A stretch of DNA of 64,000 nt from assembly GCA_003024785.1 (NCBI GenBank), contig PUQB01000713.1, positions 1-64,000 on the forward strand, read 5' to 3'. The position numbers and the translations under genes were made by a program. This DNA comes from Selaginella tamariscina. Its lineage: Eukaryota > Streptophyta > Lycopodiopsida > Selaginellales > Selaginellaceae. Of this stretch, positions 23,401-35,196 are shown piece after piece. Numbering within the stretch: the first letter of the stretch is position 1; each line of letters starts with the position of its first letter. A model generated the notes under the pieces. It saw nothing but the letters and a program-made list of their open reading frames with translations, was not told where the DNA came from and made no database searches.

Positions 23401-26400
23401 GCATCAGGAAATCATCCATAGTACGAATAGGAAGTTCGCCTGTTTTAATACGACTTAAATGATCAGCCTGTTCGTGTTGCTTTCCAGGTTTATGAATTAT
23501 TTCAAAATCATATTCCTGCAGAAGTAGGAACCACCTGGCTAACCTTCCTGTAAGTACAGGTTTATTAAGTAAATATAATAAAGCCTTATGATCCACAAAA
23601 AGTTTTACTTTATTAGCCAAAAGATAATGTCTAAATTTGTGGATAGCATATACCATACCCAATGCTTCCTTTTCTGTAGTAGTGTAATTTACCTCTGCAG
23701 GTGTGAGCCTGCGACTAGCATAATAAATAGGACGATCCTTACCGTCCTCTTGCATTTGCGTAAGGACAGCTCCTATAGCAATATCAGAGGCATCAACTTG
23801 TACATGGAATTCCCGATCCCACTTGGGACTAACCAATATGGGGGCTTTAATAAGAGCCGTTCGAAGGTTATCAAATGCCTCTTGACACTCTAAAGTCCAA
23901 ACATATGGCACATCAACCTTAAGCAAGTCGGTTAAAGGTTTGGCGAGTTTAGCATAATGCTTTATAAACCGCCTATGGTAGCCTATTTTGCCTAAAAACC
24001 TTCGTAACTCCTTTATATCCTGTGGTGGTTGTAGGCTAAGGATAACCTTAACCTTGTCCTGATCAACCAATATTCCTTCCTACAAACCACATGTCCTAAA
24101 AGGACTCCTGATTTAAAAAAAAGTTACATTTTTCTGGATTTAAAGCAACTGAATTTTGTCTGCATTTCTGGAAACATTTTTCCAAACACTGTATGTTCCT
24201 GTTTTGTACTATACACACTAAAGTCATCCATAAAGACTTTCATAAAATCTAAAAGGTATTCACGAAAGGTATCCGTTATAATTCTTTGAAACGTAAAGGG
24301 TGCATTACATAAGCCAAAAGGCATAACCCTATAGGCATAGGCACCCCACGGACTTATAAAAGCGTCTTATGTTGATCTGCTGGAGCTACCATCACCTGAT
24401 TATATCCTGAAAAGCCATCCATAAAGGAATACATTTCATGGCCTGCGACATTATCCAGCATTTCCTCTGTGAAAGGAATAGGAAAGATATCCTTAGTTGT
24501 AACATCATTTAGCTTTTTATAATTGACACACACTCTTAGCTTCCCATTCTTTTTAGGGACGATCACGAGTGGTGACAACCATTGCGCTCCTTGTATAGGA
24601 TATATAAAGCCAACCTTCAACAGTTTATCAATTTCCTCTTTCACCAATTTAGCATAGTTAGGATTCATCCTGTATGCACTTTGTTTGGCCGGTTGGCATC
24701 CCGGCAATAATTGAATAGTGTGCATACATATCTCTGGTGGTATTCCTTTAAGATCCTGATAGGACCATGCAAATACATCCTTGTATTTGGCTAACAACAT
24801 CAATCCTTTATTCCTAAAATCAGGATCCAATCCTTGAGCTATATTTAATATCTTAGGTTCCATTTCTGTACCTATATTAACTTGCTCTAAAGGATCATTC
24901 GTGTAGATATATGTATATTCAGCAGGTTGTTCCTGCAAATTCATTTCATAAGGAACAGACTTATAAAATTTTTCCTGCAACCCAGATTGTTCTGTTCTGT
25001 TCCTGTTCCTTTTGAAAGATGCTTTCTTTCCTTCAGAATGGCATATAAATCAATCTCTGCAAGAGCTTTTAGATCAGGATATGTTTTTAAAATTTGCTCT
25101 TCCTCCTGATCATCCAAGCCCCGCACCCAATCATACCCTTCCAATGCAACTGGCCGATCCTTCTGTGCTAAGTATCCCTTAGCATAGTAAATATCGACCT
25201 TCAAGTCACCTTGTTCTATTGTCATTTTTCCTGAGCCCCAATCCTGCACCGCTTGGGCCACCTTAAGCCAAGGTCGTCCTAACAACATAGTATATGTTGC
25301 ATCCTGTCCTTCCATTCGTAGGACAATTAAGGATATTTTATATTTAAGTCCTTTAACGGATAAATAGAGCAGGTTAGATAGGTCCTAAAACCCATCCTTT
25401 TACATTCTCCTTCTTCAATAAAATTCACACCTGAACCTCCATCTATTAATACTCTCTTTAACTTATTCCTGCCCACATATACTGTGATGCAAGGAACTTG
25501 TCCATCATAATCACCTTCATACAGTACTTCCTTATCCATTTTACAAACTGTATATCCTTTACTCGAAGGTGATGTTTGTTGAACCAGACTTAATGCATTT
25601 AATATCTGGTTTTCTTATGTAAGGAGCTACCTGTATCAGCTGTCCAAGCGTGACCTTTACCTCCTGATTGATAGCTTGGTGATACATGGAGTCCATTGTT
25701 TTATCATGTAATGGTAATAATGAAAAACTTTGTTCACCTTTATCTATATCACCTTTGTCTATACCTTCTGATTCGTTATCAGTCTGACCTTTCTGGTCAG
25801 GATCCTTCTCCTGCTCGTTTACCTTCTCATTCCTTTGAAGAGCTATAACTGCCCTTGCAACGGGTGGATACTCATCCTTTTCCTCCTCTATTTGAATAAG
25901 CCGTGTTGTAGGCTGTACATTAGTCATTCTGGTGGAAGTAGGAGGTTGTACATTCCGCCTAGGACATTCCCTAGAGATATGTCCTGTTTCACCACATGTA
26001 TAACAAACATGGGAAGGAAAATTCCTACCCTGTGGTCCTTGTTTATCATTTCCTTGGTTATAAGAATCATTTATGCCTCTTTGACCTTGATATGGTCTTT
26101 CCTCTCCTCTATATTGCCTATCATTTCTTTCAGGATAAGGTCTATCATTCTGCCACGCCTTATATGGACCATTTCTTCCTGCATAATACCTTTCCTCTCT
26201 AATTTCGTAAGGATTATGATTCCTTCTGTCATAATATCCAGTATTCCTGTGCTGATAAGGAATCTCATTCCTTCTGCCATTGATATATTATTCCTGTTCT
26301 CATAAGGAACAGCATTATCATTCCTCTCATTCCCACGGTTCCTATTAGGTGGGAACCTTCTAGGAGGTGGACGTTCATCTGTCCTCCTTTCTTCTCTATG

Positions 26401-28253
26401 CGAGCCACATTCTGATTTAGGAAATGTTTACAGTTCCTAGCCACATGTCCTTCCTTTCCGCATATCTGGCATGTAGGCAATTGCAGTCTACATTCCTCTA
26501 CTGTATGACCAGGATTATTACATTTAGTACACCATACTTTTTCCTTTAACTCCTCTTTAACTGTCATTCCTTTTAAAGTTTTCATCATTTGAGCCAATGC
26601 TTTCTCATCTATAGGATATTTTCGAACTTTTACTACATCAACTTCCTTTTTTTCTTCATCAGAGGATTCTTCCTTTCTTTCATATATTTTCAACTTTTCT
26701 TCTGCAATCTTTTCTATCTGCCTTCTCTTCTTCTCATATATTTTTAATTGATTAATGAGATCCTCTCTATCCTTTTCATTGATAGTTAAGGCTAAATCTC
26801 TGTATGGTTTTAGCAACCCTTGCTTATACCATTGCAATAAGGCATCCATCTTTACATATGCCTTACACTTTTTCTCATGTTTCTTAAAACGGTGTGTATA
26901 TTCATCTATCTTTTCTGTTTTGCCATGAAGGATAGTCCTTAACTTCTCTAAATGTTCCTCTGGTAATTCCTCCTTCTGAAATATTCCTTAAAAGCATCAG
27001 TAACCTTCTGATAATCCTTTCTGACTTCCTTTTCTAAATCATAATACCAGTCAGAGGCATTTCCTTTCAATGTATGTGGAAATATAAGCAGCCTTTCTGC
27101 ATCCGTCACCTTATACACTTTTACTACCTCTTCAAACTGTTGTAAGTGCCTTTTCGGATTTTCTTTCTTTCCTGCAGAGAATGTGGGATACATCACCGTA
27201 CCCCCAAACATTCCCAGGAAAAGTGCCATATTTGTAATAATCTTTTGCTCTAGTGTATTTCCTCTTACACCTTCCTCCCTTCCTCTTCGGGAGTTCTCAG
27301 GAGATCCTTCTCCTTGCAATCTCGGTCTATGAACAGGTACTCCTTCCGTTCCTCTCACAGTCTCCTCTAAACCAGCTGTTTGATATTGTCTCCAATTCTC
27401 TGGATCAACCTCAGATTTCTGTATTGTTTCTGCAATATCCTCTACTATCTTACCAAGGATATTTTGACGTCTATTTTCGTCAGTTTCAGGTTGCTGTTGG
27501 GCAACCACTCTATTGGCCTGCCTTTGGTTCCTTTAATCAACTAAGGCTGAATCAGGACGATGGTTCCTCCACGGTTCCATTCATTCCTTCTCCTTTATAC
27601 ATCCGGCTCTACACTTCTGAGCCTTTTTCAGAATGAGAATTCTATCTTTTTAGCCTCTTTTCTCAATGAATGCTAACACTGCAATGGCGAAATCCTCCGT
27701 GGTCACCAATTGTTAAACAGGAAAAGGGTCTCTGCCTCACCTTTTTCTATTTAACCTGTTTCCTTCACACAGACATGAAACCTTTCATACAACGTACAGG
27801 AAAGGCTACACCCTTTCCTTCCTCAACTCTCAATATATCTGTATATATATCAGACTTTTCCCAGTGCCACTATGACTGGTCTCCAAAGTCAAGGGCAAGA
27901 ACGGATTTTGGCTATTGCCTTGTTAGATCCATTCATTGAGAGTAGACATACACACACAAGATTCTCTAATATGCACCTTTCATTACTACATGAATACAAG
28001 AGACAAAGTGTAGAGAACCTCTATCTCCTGCTGAATAACCCCTGGAGACCCCTCTCCGTTGCCCTAACTTCCCTTAACTACTCTTCCTCTCGCCACGTCA
28101 TCCTTTTCCTTTTCCTTACCTTTTCCTTACCTTTTCCTCTCGGTAAAGATTTTCCTCTTTCACAGCCTTTCCTTCCATGCTTACTACAAACCTTCCTACC
28201 CTTATTCTCTCTACAGTAGGACGTCCTATGCTCCTAATATTTTACCTTTAACA
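19827..28253 (-). mobile_element. Ty3/gypsy LTR retrotransposon, Tat-like, broken
   Basis: On the minus strand, in order: a 543-base LTR (27711-28253, TGTTAAA to TTTAACA on the plus strand), a primer-site-like TGGTGACCACGG directly inside it, a gag region (about 27508-26265) with two zinc knuckles (CTKCNNPGHTVEEC and CQICGKEGHVARNC), protease (LIDGGSGVNF near 25450), reverse transcriptase (about 24980-24120, FMDGFSGYNQ), RNase H (about 24070-23372), integrase (about 23000-22044, GNGQAESTNK, YGLEAITPMEY), then an additional Lys/Arg/Glu-rich region down to about 20300. The integrase end and the extra 3' region suggest the Tat-like branch; this is inference. The second LTR is not found. The coding part is broken in several places; the single clear LTR prevents dating. 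Confidence 0.85.
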
Positions 28254-28254
28254 A

Positions 28255-29131
28255 TCTTCAACCCCTAAGTATCCACCACATTTCTTAGGTATTCTATGCC
28301 TCTTAAGAAATTGTCCCTGAAGAATATATATTATATATACACATGTACATACTGTAGGTGTATATGTATAATATAGGTGTATATATGTATTAAATGAAAC
28401 CTGTAGCAGGCCACTGTTTTCCTCTCGAGGTTCCTGCGTAAATAAGCGTCAGTAAATATATATAATATAAACTCCCTTAATACATTTAATTATTAATAAA
28501 TCAAATAATTACTTACTGAGACATGGATGGTTCCGTCCTCAAGGTAATAGTAATTGTACATTTTCGAACTCTGAAGTTTTCATCCCTCCTCTCGTTCACG
28601 GGCTCTTTGAAGTAGCAGTAGTATCTTAAAACCTTTTAAATAAAATAATAAATACACATATACACACATACACATACACACACACATACACCACACACAC
28701 ACCTGACGATCATATTTAAGCCACCTTGGTAAAGGTGTTCCCATTTCAATGTTACAAGGTCCACATGCACCACCTTATAATAATAATCACGCATTTTCTC
28801 ACGATTTTGGATCACGTACTTCACGGAATCCATCTATAAAATTTAAATTCTGACCCTTTGCTTTAGGACCGCAATCCTGTAAACAAATAATTAAATAGAA
28901 GAAATAGCTATTATTTAAGCTATAGAATATGAACTATAATTAATCAGCAATTAGTCTGCAATTGGTTTGATTGTATTCATACTTCAAACCGATATGTCAC
29001 ACAATGCATCTCTCTCTCTCTCTCAGTCACACACGCACACGCACAAGCACACTTACGGATGAATGACAGAAGGGGAAGGGAAGCTGTTCTTTGGCTTTAG
29101 GACCACAGTATCCAGTTCTGCAATCGCTCAT
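28255..29131 (-). pseudogene. EFHC1-like gene, copy 2, 5' part only
   Basis: This carries exon 1 with the ATG (29129-29131, protein start [17 protein letters not shown]), then the exons for [38 protein letters not shown] and REENSGLL, and stops inside exon 5 right beside the retroelement LTR at 28253. Exons 6-15 have no counterpart here. Compared with copy 1 it keeps the start codon and KEPVNE in frame but has its own small deletions, for example in the exon around 28800. It reads as an allele or duplicate cut by the LTR element. Confidence 0.8.
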
Positions 29132-29549
29132 GGCTGCTAATTAAAAATTTAAAAACTAAGATATATATATATATTCTATTAAGAAAAATTATAGAAAACT
29201 TCAGAAAGAAAAATAAAAGAATTAATGAAAGGAAGGAAGGGAAGGAGCTTTCATGCCGGCTGAAAGCAGTTAGTTGCTCCACGTTGGCACCATGACGTGT
29301 ACATTTATTTAAAAAATTTAAATGTTTGCAACCGGAATTTAAACTACTATAAGAAATGACTACGAGCAAAAAATCGATGCAAGTGCACACATGCATGCAT
29401 ATATAACGTGTCAATGCATCTGTCTGTCTCTGTCTCCCTCCCTTTCCTCTCTCTCCTCACACACAGACACACACGCACGCACGCACGCACGCACAAAAGT
29501 ATAAAAGCTCGTAACATTCTTATTCCATATACAGAAGTGACCAGTGAAA

Positions 29550-30116
29550 TTACTCATGATTTACACAGACGTGACCAGTGAAAGAGAGCGTATTCTCAAC
29601 ATCGTCATAGACAATATGAAGCAGATTCTGAAACCGGCTCCCAATACGGACCTCGGCTCCATCCCTAACCCCTAAGCACGCCTTGTTCTGCTCTTCAGAG
29701 ATAACAAAGTACTTTCCGGGATTGATTTCCATCTTCGCCCCTCCTCCCAACACCAAAAAATGCTGCTGTCGTTGGGAGAAGACTGTACAGAGTCCGGTTG
29801 TGATGCGTCCAGAGCATCCAAAGGAAAGCAGTACAGGTCGGTATATGTGTCGTAGGCCGCCTTCATATTTAGAGTGCGTTCCACGTACGCTCGTATCCAG
29901 GTGTGTATCTTCGGAGGCAGGTAAGTGTATGACGTCCCCATATCCAAAGTAGCTACCAGGACAAACACATAGTCAGGACACGCACACACACATAAAAGAG
30001 AGTATACCTGGCGTTCCATGGTTACCAGCTCAGTCAGATTTAAGACATTCCCACCCAGCTGCATTTGCACCAGCTCCAGTATAAGACGGTTATCTACAGG
30101 CCAGAACAAAGTTAAA

Positions 30117-30150
<34 letters not shown>

Positions 30151-30401
30151 CTTTAAAGGTTGCTGGGTGCTTTGATACGGATGGTCTGGTAGCCTTTGTG
30201 CGTCCTTTCCGAAGGCCATATAGATGATCTTCATTGTCTACCACCAAGCAATATGCAAACCTTCCTTGACCGCCTCGACCTTCTGCTGAGAAATGGATGG
30301 GATACTTGCGACTGTTGCAGATTTGGGATGACTATCAGTGCTTGGGTTTGCCACCAACAGCAGGCCTGCCAAGAACAACGCCAGTTTGCCCAAAAACTCA
30401 T
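29550..30401 (-). CDS. Aspartic-protease-like protein, C-terminal lobe only (copy 2)
   Basis: Same three-exon structure as copy 1, with the ATG at 30399-30401 and the stop at 29550. Here exon 1 joins exon 2 in frame (TFKDNRLILELVQMQLGG), and exon 3 keeps the block GKYFVISEEQNKACLGV plus AEVRIGSRFQNLL that copy 1 lacks; this corresponds to the family's core strand and ILG-type region near the second active site. The second-lobe motif TLDMGTSYTYLPP is intact, with Met where DSGT or DTGT is usual. The first lobe is again missing. Small slips in exon 1 disturb the frame here although copy 1 reads through the same place, so the true protein is best judged from both copies. Confidence 0.6.
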
Positions 30402-30972
30402 GTGTAGGGCTCTTTCTTGCTCTAGGGTTTTATATGTGAAACTTTAACCTTTTAACCGTTAACCTTTTTAAATAACCTACATTAACCCTTTTAAGTAATA
30501 TTATACTACATTAACCCTTTTAAGTAATATTATACCTACATTAACCTTTTTAAAATAATATACATTAACCTAATAATATACCTAAATATCTTTGTGAAAA
30601 GGATTTATGTTTGATTTTAACCACCATGACATACTTTAAAAATAAATGATTTGATCTGATCTTGAATATTTTTGAAGGTCTTAACATAAGTAAGAGTTTT
30701 ATCTGTTAGTGTGTGTGTGTGTACAAAGCATATATAAAATGAATAGAAATACATACACACATCCATCTACATACACCTACGTACGTACATATGTTTACAT
30801 GTTATGTTGCTTAACTCATTAGGGGCATCCAGATCAGCATATTCTTTAGTATATCCATATAAAATATTCTAATCATTTTATATATAGAATTTAAGTTTAA
30901 TACTTAAGGGATAAGATTAATGATAACAGAGTGAAACAAAATTGTGTATATATATACAACTGTAAAACTTAC
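30402..30972. other. Spacer between protease-like copy 2 and the sorting nexin gene
   Basis: Counterpart of 16604-17152. The TTAACCTTTTAA-type units are expanded by one unit of about 33 bases relative to copy 1 (about 30476-30560). No gene was recognised. Confidence 0.45.
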
Positions 30973-33900
30973 ATCACAAGGAGCTAGACACAGAACTCCC
31001 CCACAGTTAGACCCTTCAACAACTTCACTCCACGCTTTTCCGATTCGTTCTGCATAGGCCACCTATATACGCATGTATAATCAAGTGTGTGTGTGTGAGA
31101 GAGAGGGACAATATTTATGTAAATATGTTATTAATAATACTATAATCCACTTTAAATTTAAATATTATTTAATATCAGAAAGTAAACTTACCTGCGTGTG
31201 AACAAAGCCTTTAAGCATCTCCAAAAAATCTGTCTCCCGCTTTGCCTCGTATCTCTTAATCTCTTCCCTGTTTCTTTCCTGTTTAAACAATACAAGTATA
31301 ATGTGAAATTTAATAATATATATAAGCTTTAGAACTACATTCAAATATACATATATACATATACACACAAAGATCCACACACACACCTTGATGCAGTCGT
31401 ACTCTGCCATAGCCAAATCACAAGCGGCTTCTGAGTTAGAAACAGCAGCCTTAAGCTCCTCCACTTTACGTTTATCACCTACAAATAAAACACATATATA
31501 TACATAATTTGTACACTTGTGTGCGTGTTACCTCCAAAAACTCTTAATGAAGCAGCAGTGATCTTTTCATAGCGGGCTTTTAGTGAAACAATCTCTGCCT
31601 TAAGTGTTTGAACTCTGAGTAGCGCTTTTGATCTTTCCCCAAATGCAAATGTATTGCTTGCATCAGAGCGAGGTACTCGTGAAACGTATTCTACAAAACA
31701 TACGTCATATGTAAGTACATGAGTGTATTGCGTGCGTGCGTGTGTGTGTGGAAGTATGTCATAACACATAATATATGTCTATCACATACACACATGTACA
31801 TGTAAGTATATACCTCGTGTAAAACCTATATGAACAGCATAAGGATGGAAATGTACATAGAGGGCTTGTGTATATGTATATGAGTATGTATGTATGTGTA
31901 TATGTACGTACCAAGTGCTTCACGCCTTGTCTCATGGCCTCGTGGTAGTACCTGCTGGCTCTGGCAGCAGCATTCCCAACAAGGATTGCCGGCTCATCAT
32001 TATCAAACTGCCCAAGTTTACTTAGTGAAATCCCCAAGTCCTTCATTACAGCTTCCATTTCTTCTGAGCCTTCATTAGGAACTCAGCCTGTAGATAATTA
32101 ACATAATTAGTATGTGTGCGTGCGTGCGTGCGTGTGTGTGTGTAAGAGAAACAAGATAAGCAAGCAGAATTAAAATTTGTGTGTATGCTATATATATGGA
32201 GTATTGATGTATGTATGTATGTATGTAGAGTGCTCATGAAATACAGACGGACGTTATAGAATGTATCAATGAATATGTAAACACATGCCACATGTATATG
32301 TACCTGTTCTGAAGAACGTAAGAGCTCACGCTCAAAATCTTGTATTTTCTCCTTTTCCTCAAGGAATATTTATCTTCTTCAACGACCAAAGGCTTACTTC
32401 CACCCCAGTCATTTGCTACATACTGTTTGAATCTTTAAAAGCTCTTAATATGTCCCTGTTTCCTTTAACTGTCTCTGGAGAGCCATTCCCAGCCACCTAA
32501 TAACACGCTGTATACAAGTGCGTGCGGGTGTGTGTGTGACAGATTATATATGCACACACATGCTCAAGGTGCATGTGTATGCCTGTTGCAAATGTATCTA
32601 TAAATTCACATGGTTTTGTGTGTGATTACAGACCTGTGGCTTCTCTGAGACATCAAAAACCATAGAAGCTGCATCTTCAAATGAGTCATTCTCGGAAGAT
32701 TTCAAAAAAGGGATCAAATCCGGACTCTTCTTCAAATCGGGATGGTTTGCCAGCCTGAGCAAAGAAAATGAGTCAAATAAACACGTTCATCATACACATA
32801 TGCGTCCGCGCGTGCAGAACACTATACGTAAGACCTTAAAAACAATTCCTCGATCTGCATGTGTGTAATCTTGTACATAAGTGCATGCAAAAGAGTACAC
32901 GACCTAATAAAACCCACACATATATCTGTGTGCTTATGTACATGTTTCTGTATTTATGGCAAATCTATACTTGTGTGTGTGTGTGTGTGGAGAGAGAGAG
33001 AGAGAGAGAGTGTACCTGGAGAAATATTTTTGGAGACCTTCACAACGTTCTGTGAGGAAGTCATGGCCCTGAGTCATGGTTAAGGATTTGTCAGGTCTGA
33101 CAGGGACGAAATAGCCCTTGTATACCTCCCCAAGCTTGTCTGCCAACGCAACTACTTCACGAAACCTTCTTCGCACACTGAAGTTGGTACCTTCATACTC
33201 TGGAATGTTTGTGTCGCTTGTTATAAGATATGTCACATAACTGCCAGCTGAAACACACATAAACATCTTAGAAATATACACCACTACACACACATACACT
33301 GGTGTATGTATGCCTTTTACCCGAGAGAGAGAGAGAGAGCACTTATAATTCTGCATGAATACAGTATGTTTGCAAACTCACGGATATGTGATTCGTACAC
33401 ATTGACAGATATAAATATGTATCACGTATAAATATACAAATGGCTAATGACACTCATGCATCACTTTGAATGTATGCCCACAATACGTGTATATACACGC
33501 ATGTATGTAGAATACATTACATGTAATATATACAATGCGTATGTCTACATGAACAAATACACCACATATCTGTATCGTATATATTTTGTAATGAATGTAC
33601 AAACATATAAAGGAACTCTGGATAATATGCTACCACCACTCACAAACGTGTCTTTGTGTGAGCTTACATATTTATATATCAATGTACAATTTATCTGCGA
33701 CAAATATATACAGGCACATATCCATAACATTTCCTAAGACATATAGTTGCCTGCTCAACCATATGTACTTCATACCAGATACATATATACACAAACTCAC
33801 GCATGCCACACACACGGACCGTATATGTACCTCCTGAAAGAACAGATGTATGCTTTCCTGGCTCTCTGGGATCCGAAACACTAATCTTCAAGAAATTATC

Positions 33901-34618
33901 CGAAGGTTTACGTGAAGAATCTCGTGAGTTGTCCAAGCTTTTCCCATTATAGGGGGTAAAAACAACGTCGGCATATGAGGGCGGTTCGATCAAAAGCTCT
34001 GGACGGCCAGATGGACTCCGAAAGCTCCTAGTTGAGCTGCTGTTTCGTTGTGAAGAATTTCCTCCAAAGCTCTTGGACTTCTGTTGCTTTATCATGGGAT
34101 TTTCGAGAAAGGTCCTAATCAGATAAGTAGCATAATTAACCGCGTGTATATATAGACTTAACATGTAAGTATAAGAGGGGTGTGTGTGTGTGTGTGTGAC
34201 AGAGAGAGAGGAGAGACAGTACGTCTGTTTTGTTCTTTACATGTAATACATAGTTAATTGATCTATAGTATACTTGTATCAATAATATGTGTATATAATT
34301 ACATATGACTGTATATATCATAAATGTAGTATATCCATATGTAGTGCACTCTTATATATAGGTGTACTATTCTATTCGTATAGCTATATTATCATTATAA
34401 AATAAATTTATAATCAAGACATATCCCATATAAAGTCTATAGCCTACAGACGACTACATGTATATGCATTACGTGTTGAGATCCTGCAGCCTCAAACATA
34501 CGTGTGTGTGTGTGGATTATATTCAAACGTATGAGTACACCATCTATAAATGAAACTATACAATAATATATGGAGCAATGCATATAAACATATCACAAAT
34601 GTATAGATTAGCATTATA

Positions 34619-34690
<72 letters not shown>

Positions 34691-34883
34691 TATATATTTC
34701 ATATTCTATATAGTTTAAATAAATAACAAGGAAACAAGTAAAATGCAGTAATGCCACATTTTATATATAAAATATATACCTGTCGTCTGATTCTTCTCCA
34801 AGAGGATGCGAACTCAATTGCGGGACATCCAGTGCTACAGTTACCAATTCATCATCGTCTAATGAAGAAATTTGCTCCATCAT
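30973..34883 (-). CDS. Sorting nexin 2-like protein (PX and BAR domains), complete copy
   Basis: Plant SNX2 proteins bind phosphatidylinositol 3-phosphate through PX, dimerise through BAR and act with retromer on endosomes. Exon 1 is 34780-34883 (MMEQISSLDDDELVTVALD), exon 2 33831-34114 (Ser-rich, then FLKISVSDPREPGKHTSVL), exon 3 33016-33246 (SYVTYLITSDTNIPEYEGT, SVRRRFREVVALADKL, RPDKS), followed by the PX end and BAR exons corresponding to those of copy 1, finishing with AYAERIGKAWSEVVEGSN near 30973. The length, about 470-490 residues, suits the family. A short terminal exon downstream is possible but unresolved. Intron 1 (34115-34779) contains a long (TA)n array. The start is the first of two ATGs in tandem. 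Exons read well apart from slips near 32365 and 32065. Confidence 0.85.
34615..34698. repeat. (TA)n microsatellite in sorting nexin intron 1
   Basis: About 80 bases of nearly uninterrupted TA; the longest such run in an intron of this window. Confidence 0.9.
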
Positions 34884-35018
34884 TGTTATATGATCACCAA
34901 AAACTAAGCTAACTTGGAAGAATAACGGATTTACTTGAAATTCGCCGTATCAAATTCAGCTTCTCTCTCTCTGGCTCCCTCGCGATCGATCGAATGGATT
35001 ACTCGATCGAAAACCTTG

Positions 35019-35047
35019 AAACCCTAAAACGATTTATTTAGGGTTTT
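35019..35047. promoter_or_regulatory. Telo-box-like motifs upstream of the sorting nexin gene
   Basis: AAACCCTAAAAC at 35019-35030 and its near inverse TTTAGGGTTTT at 35037-35047 lie about 140-160 bases upstream of the ATG. Telo boxes (AAACCCTA) are known in promoters and 5' leaders of plant housekeeping genes. A regulatory role here is inference from position only. Confidence 0.35.
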
Positions 35048-35126
35048 ATAATATTTATTGACTATGGATTTTTATTATAGAAAGCAACAAACAATTTATA
35101 CACGTAGTTTTCAAATAAATAAATAA

Positions 35127-35134
35127 ATATATAT

Positions 35135-35193
<59 letters not shown>
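35127..35193. repeat. (TA)n microsatellite
   Basis: About 65 bases of TA with a few breaks, upstream of the sorting nexin gene. Confidence 0.9.

Positions 35194-35196
<3 letters not shown>

Larger units (their letters stand above)
28255..33612. repeat. Duplicated 5.3 kb gene block, copy 2
   Basis: Counterpart of 14551-19826. It starts three bases after the LTR end at 28253 and runs to about 33612, after which unique sequence continues through the remainder of the sorting nexin gene. So copy 1 is continuous with host DNA on its left, and copy 2 on its right. Confidence 0.9.

Noticed and set aside
22681-28219. Plus-strand frames across the retroelement
   Set aside because: Antisense of gag-pol and of the LTR; composition only.
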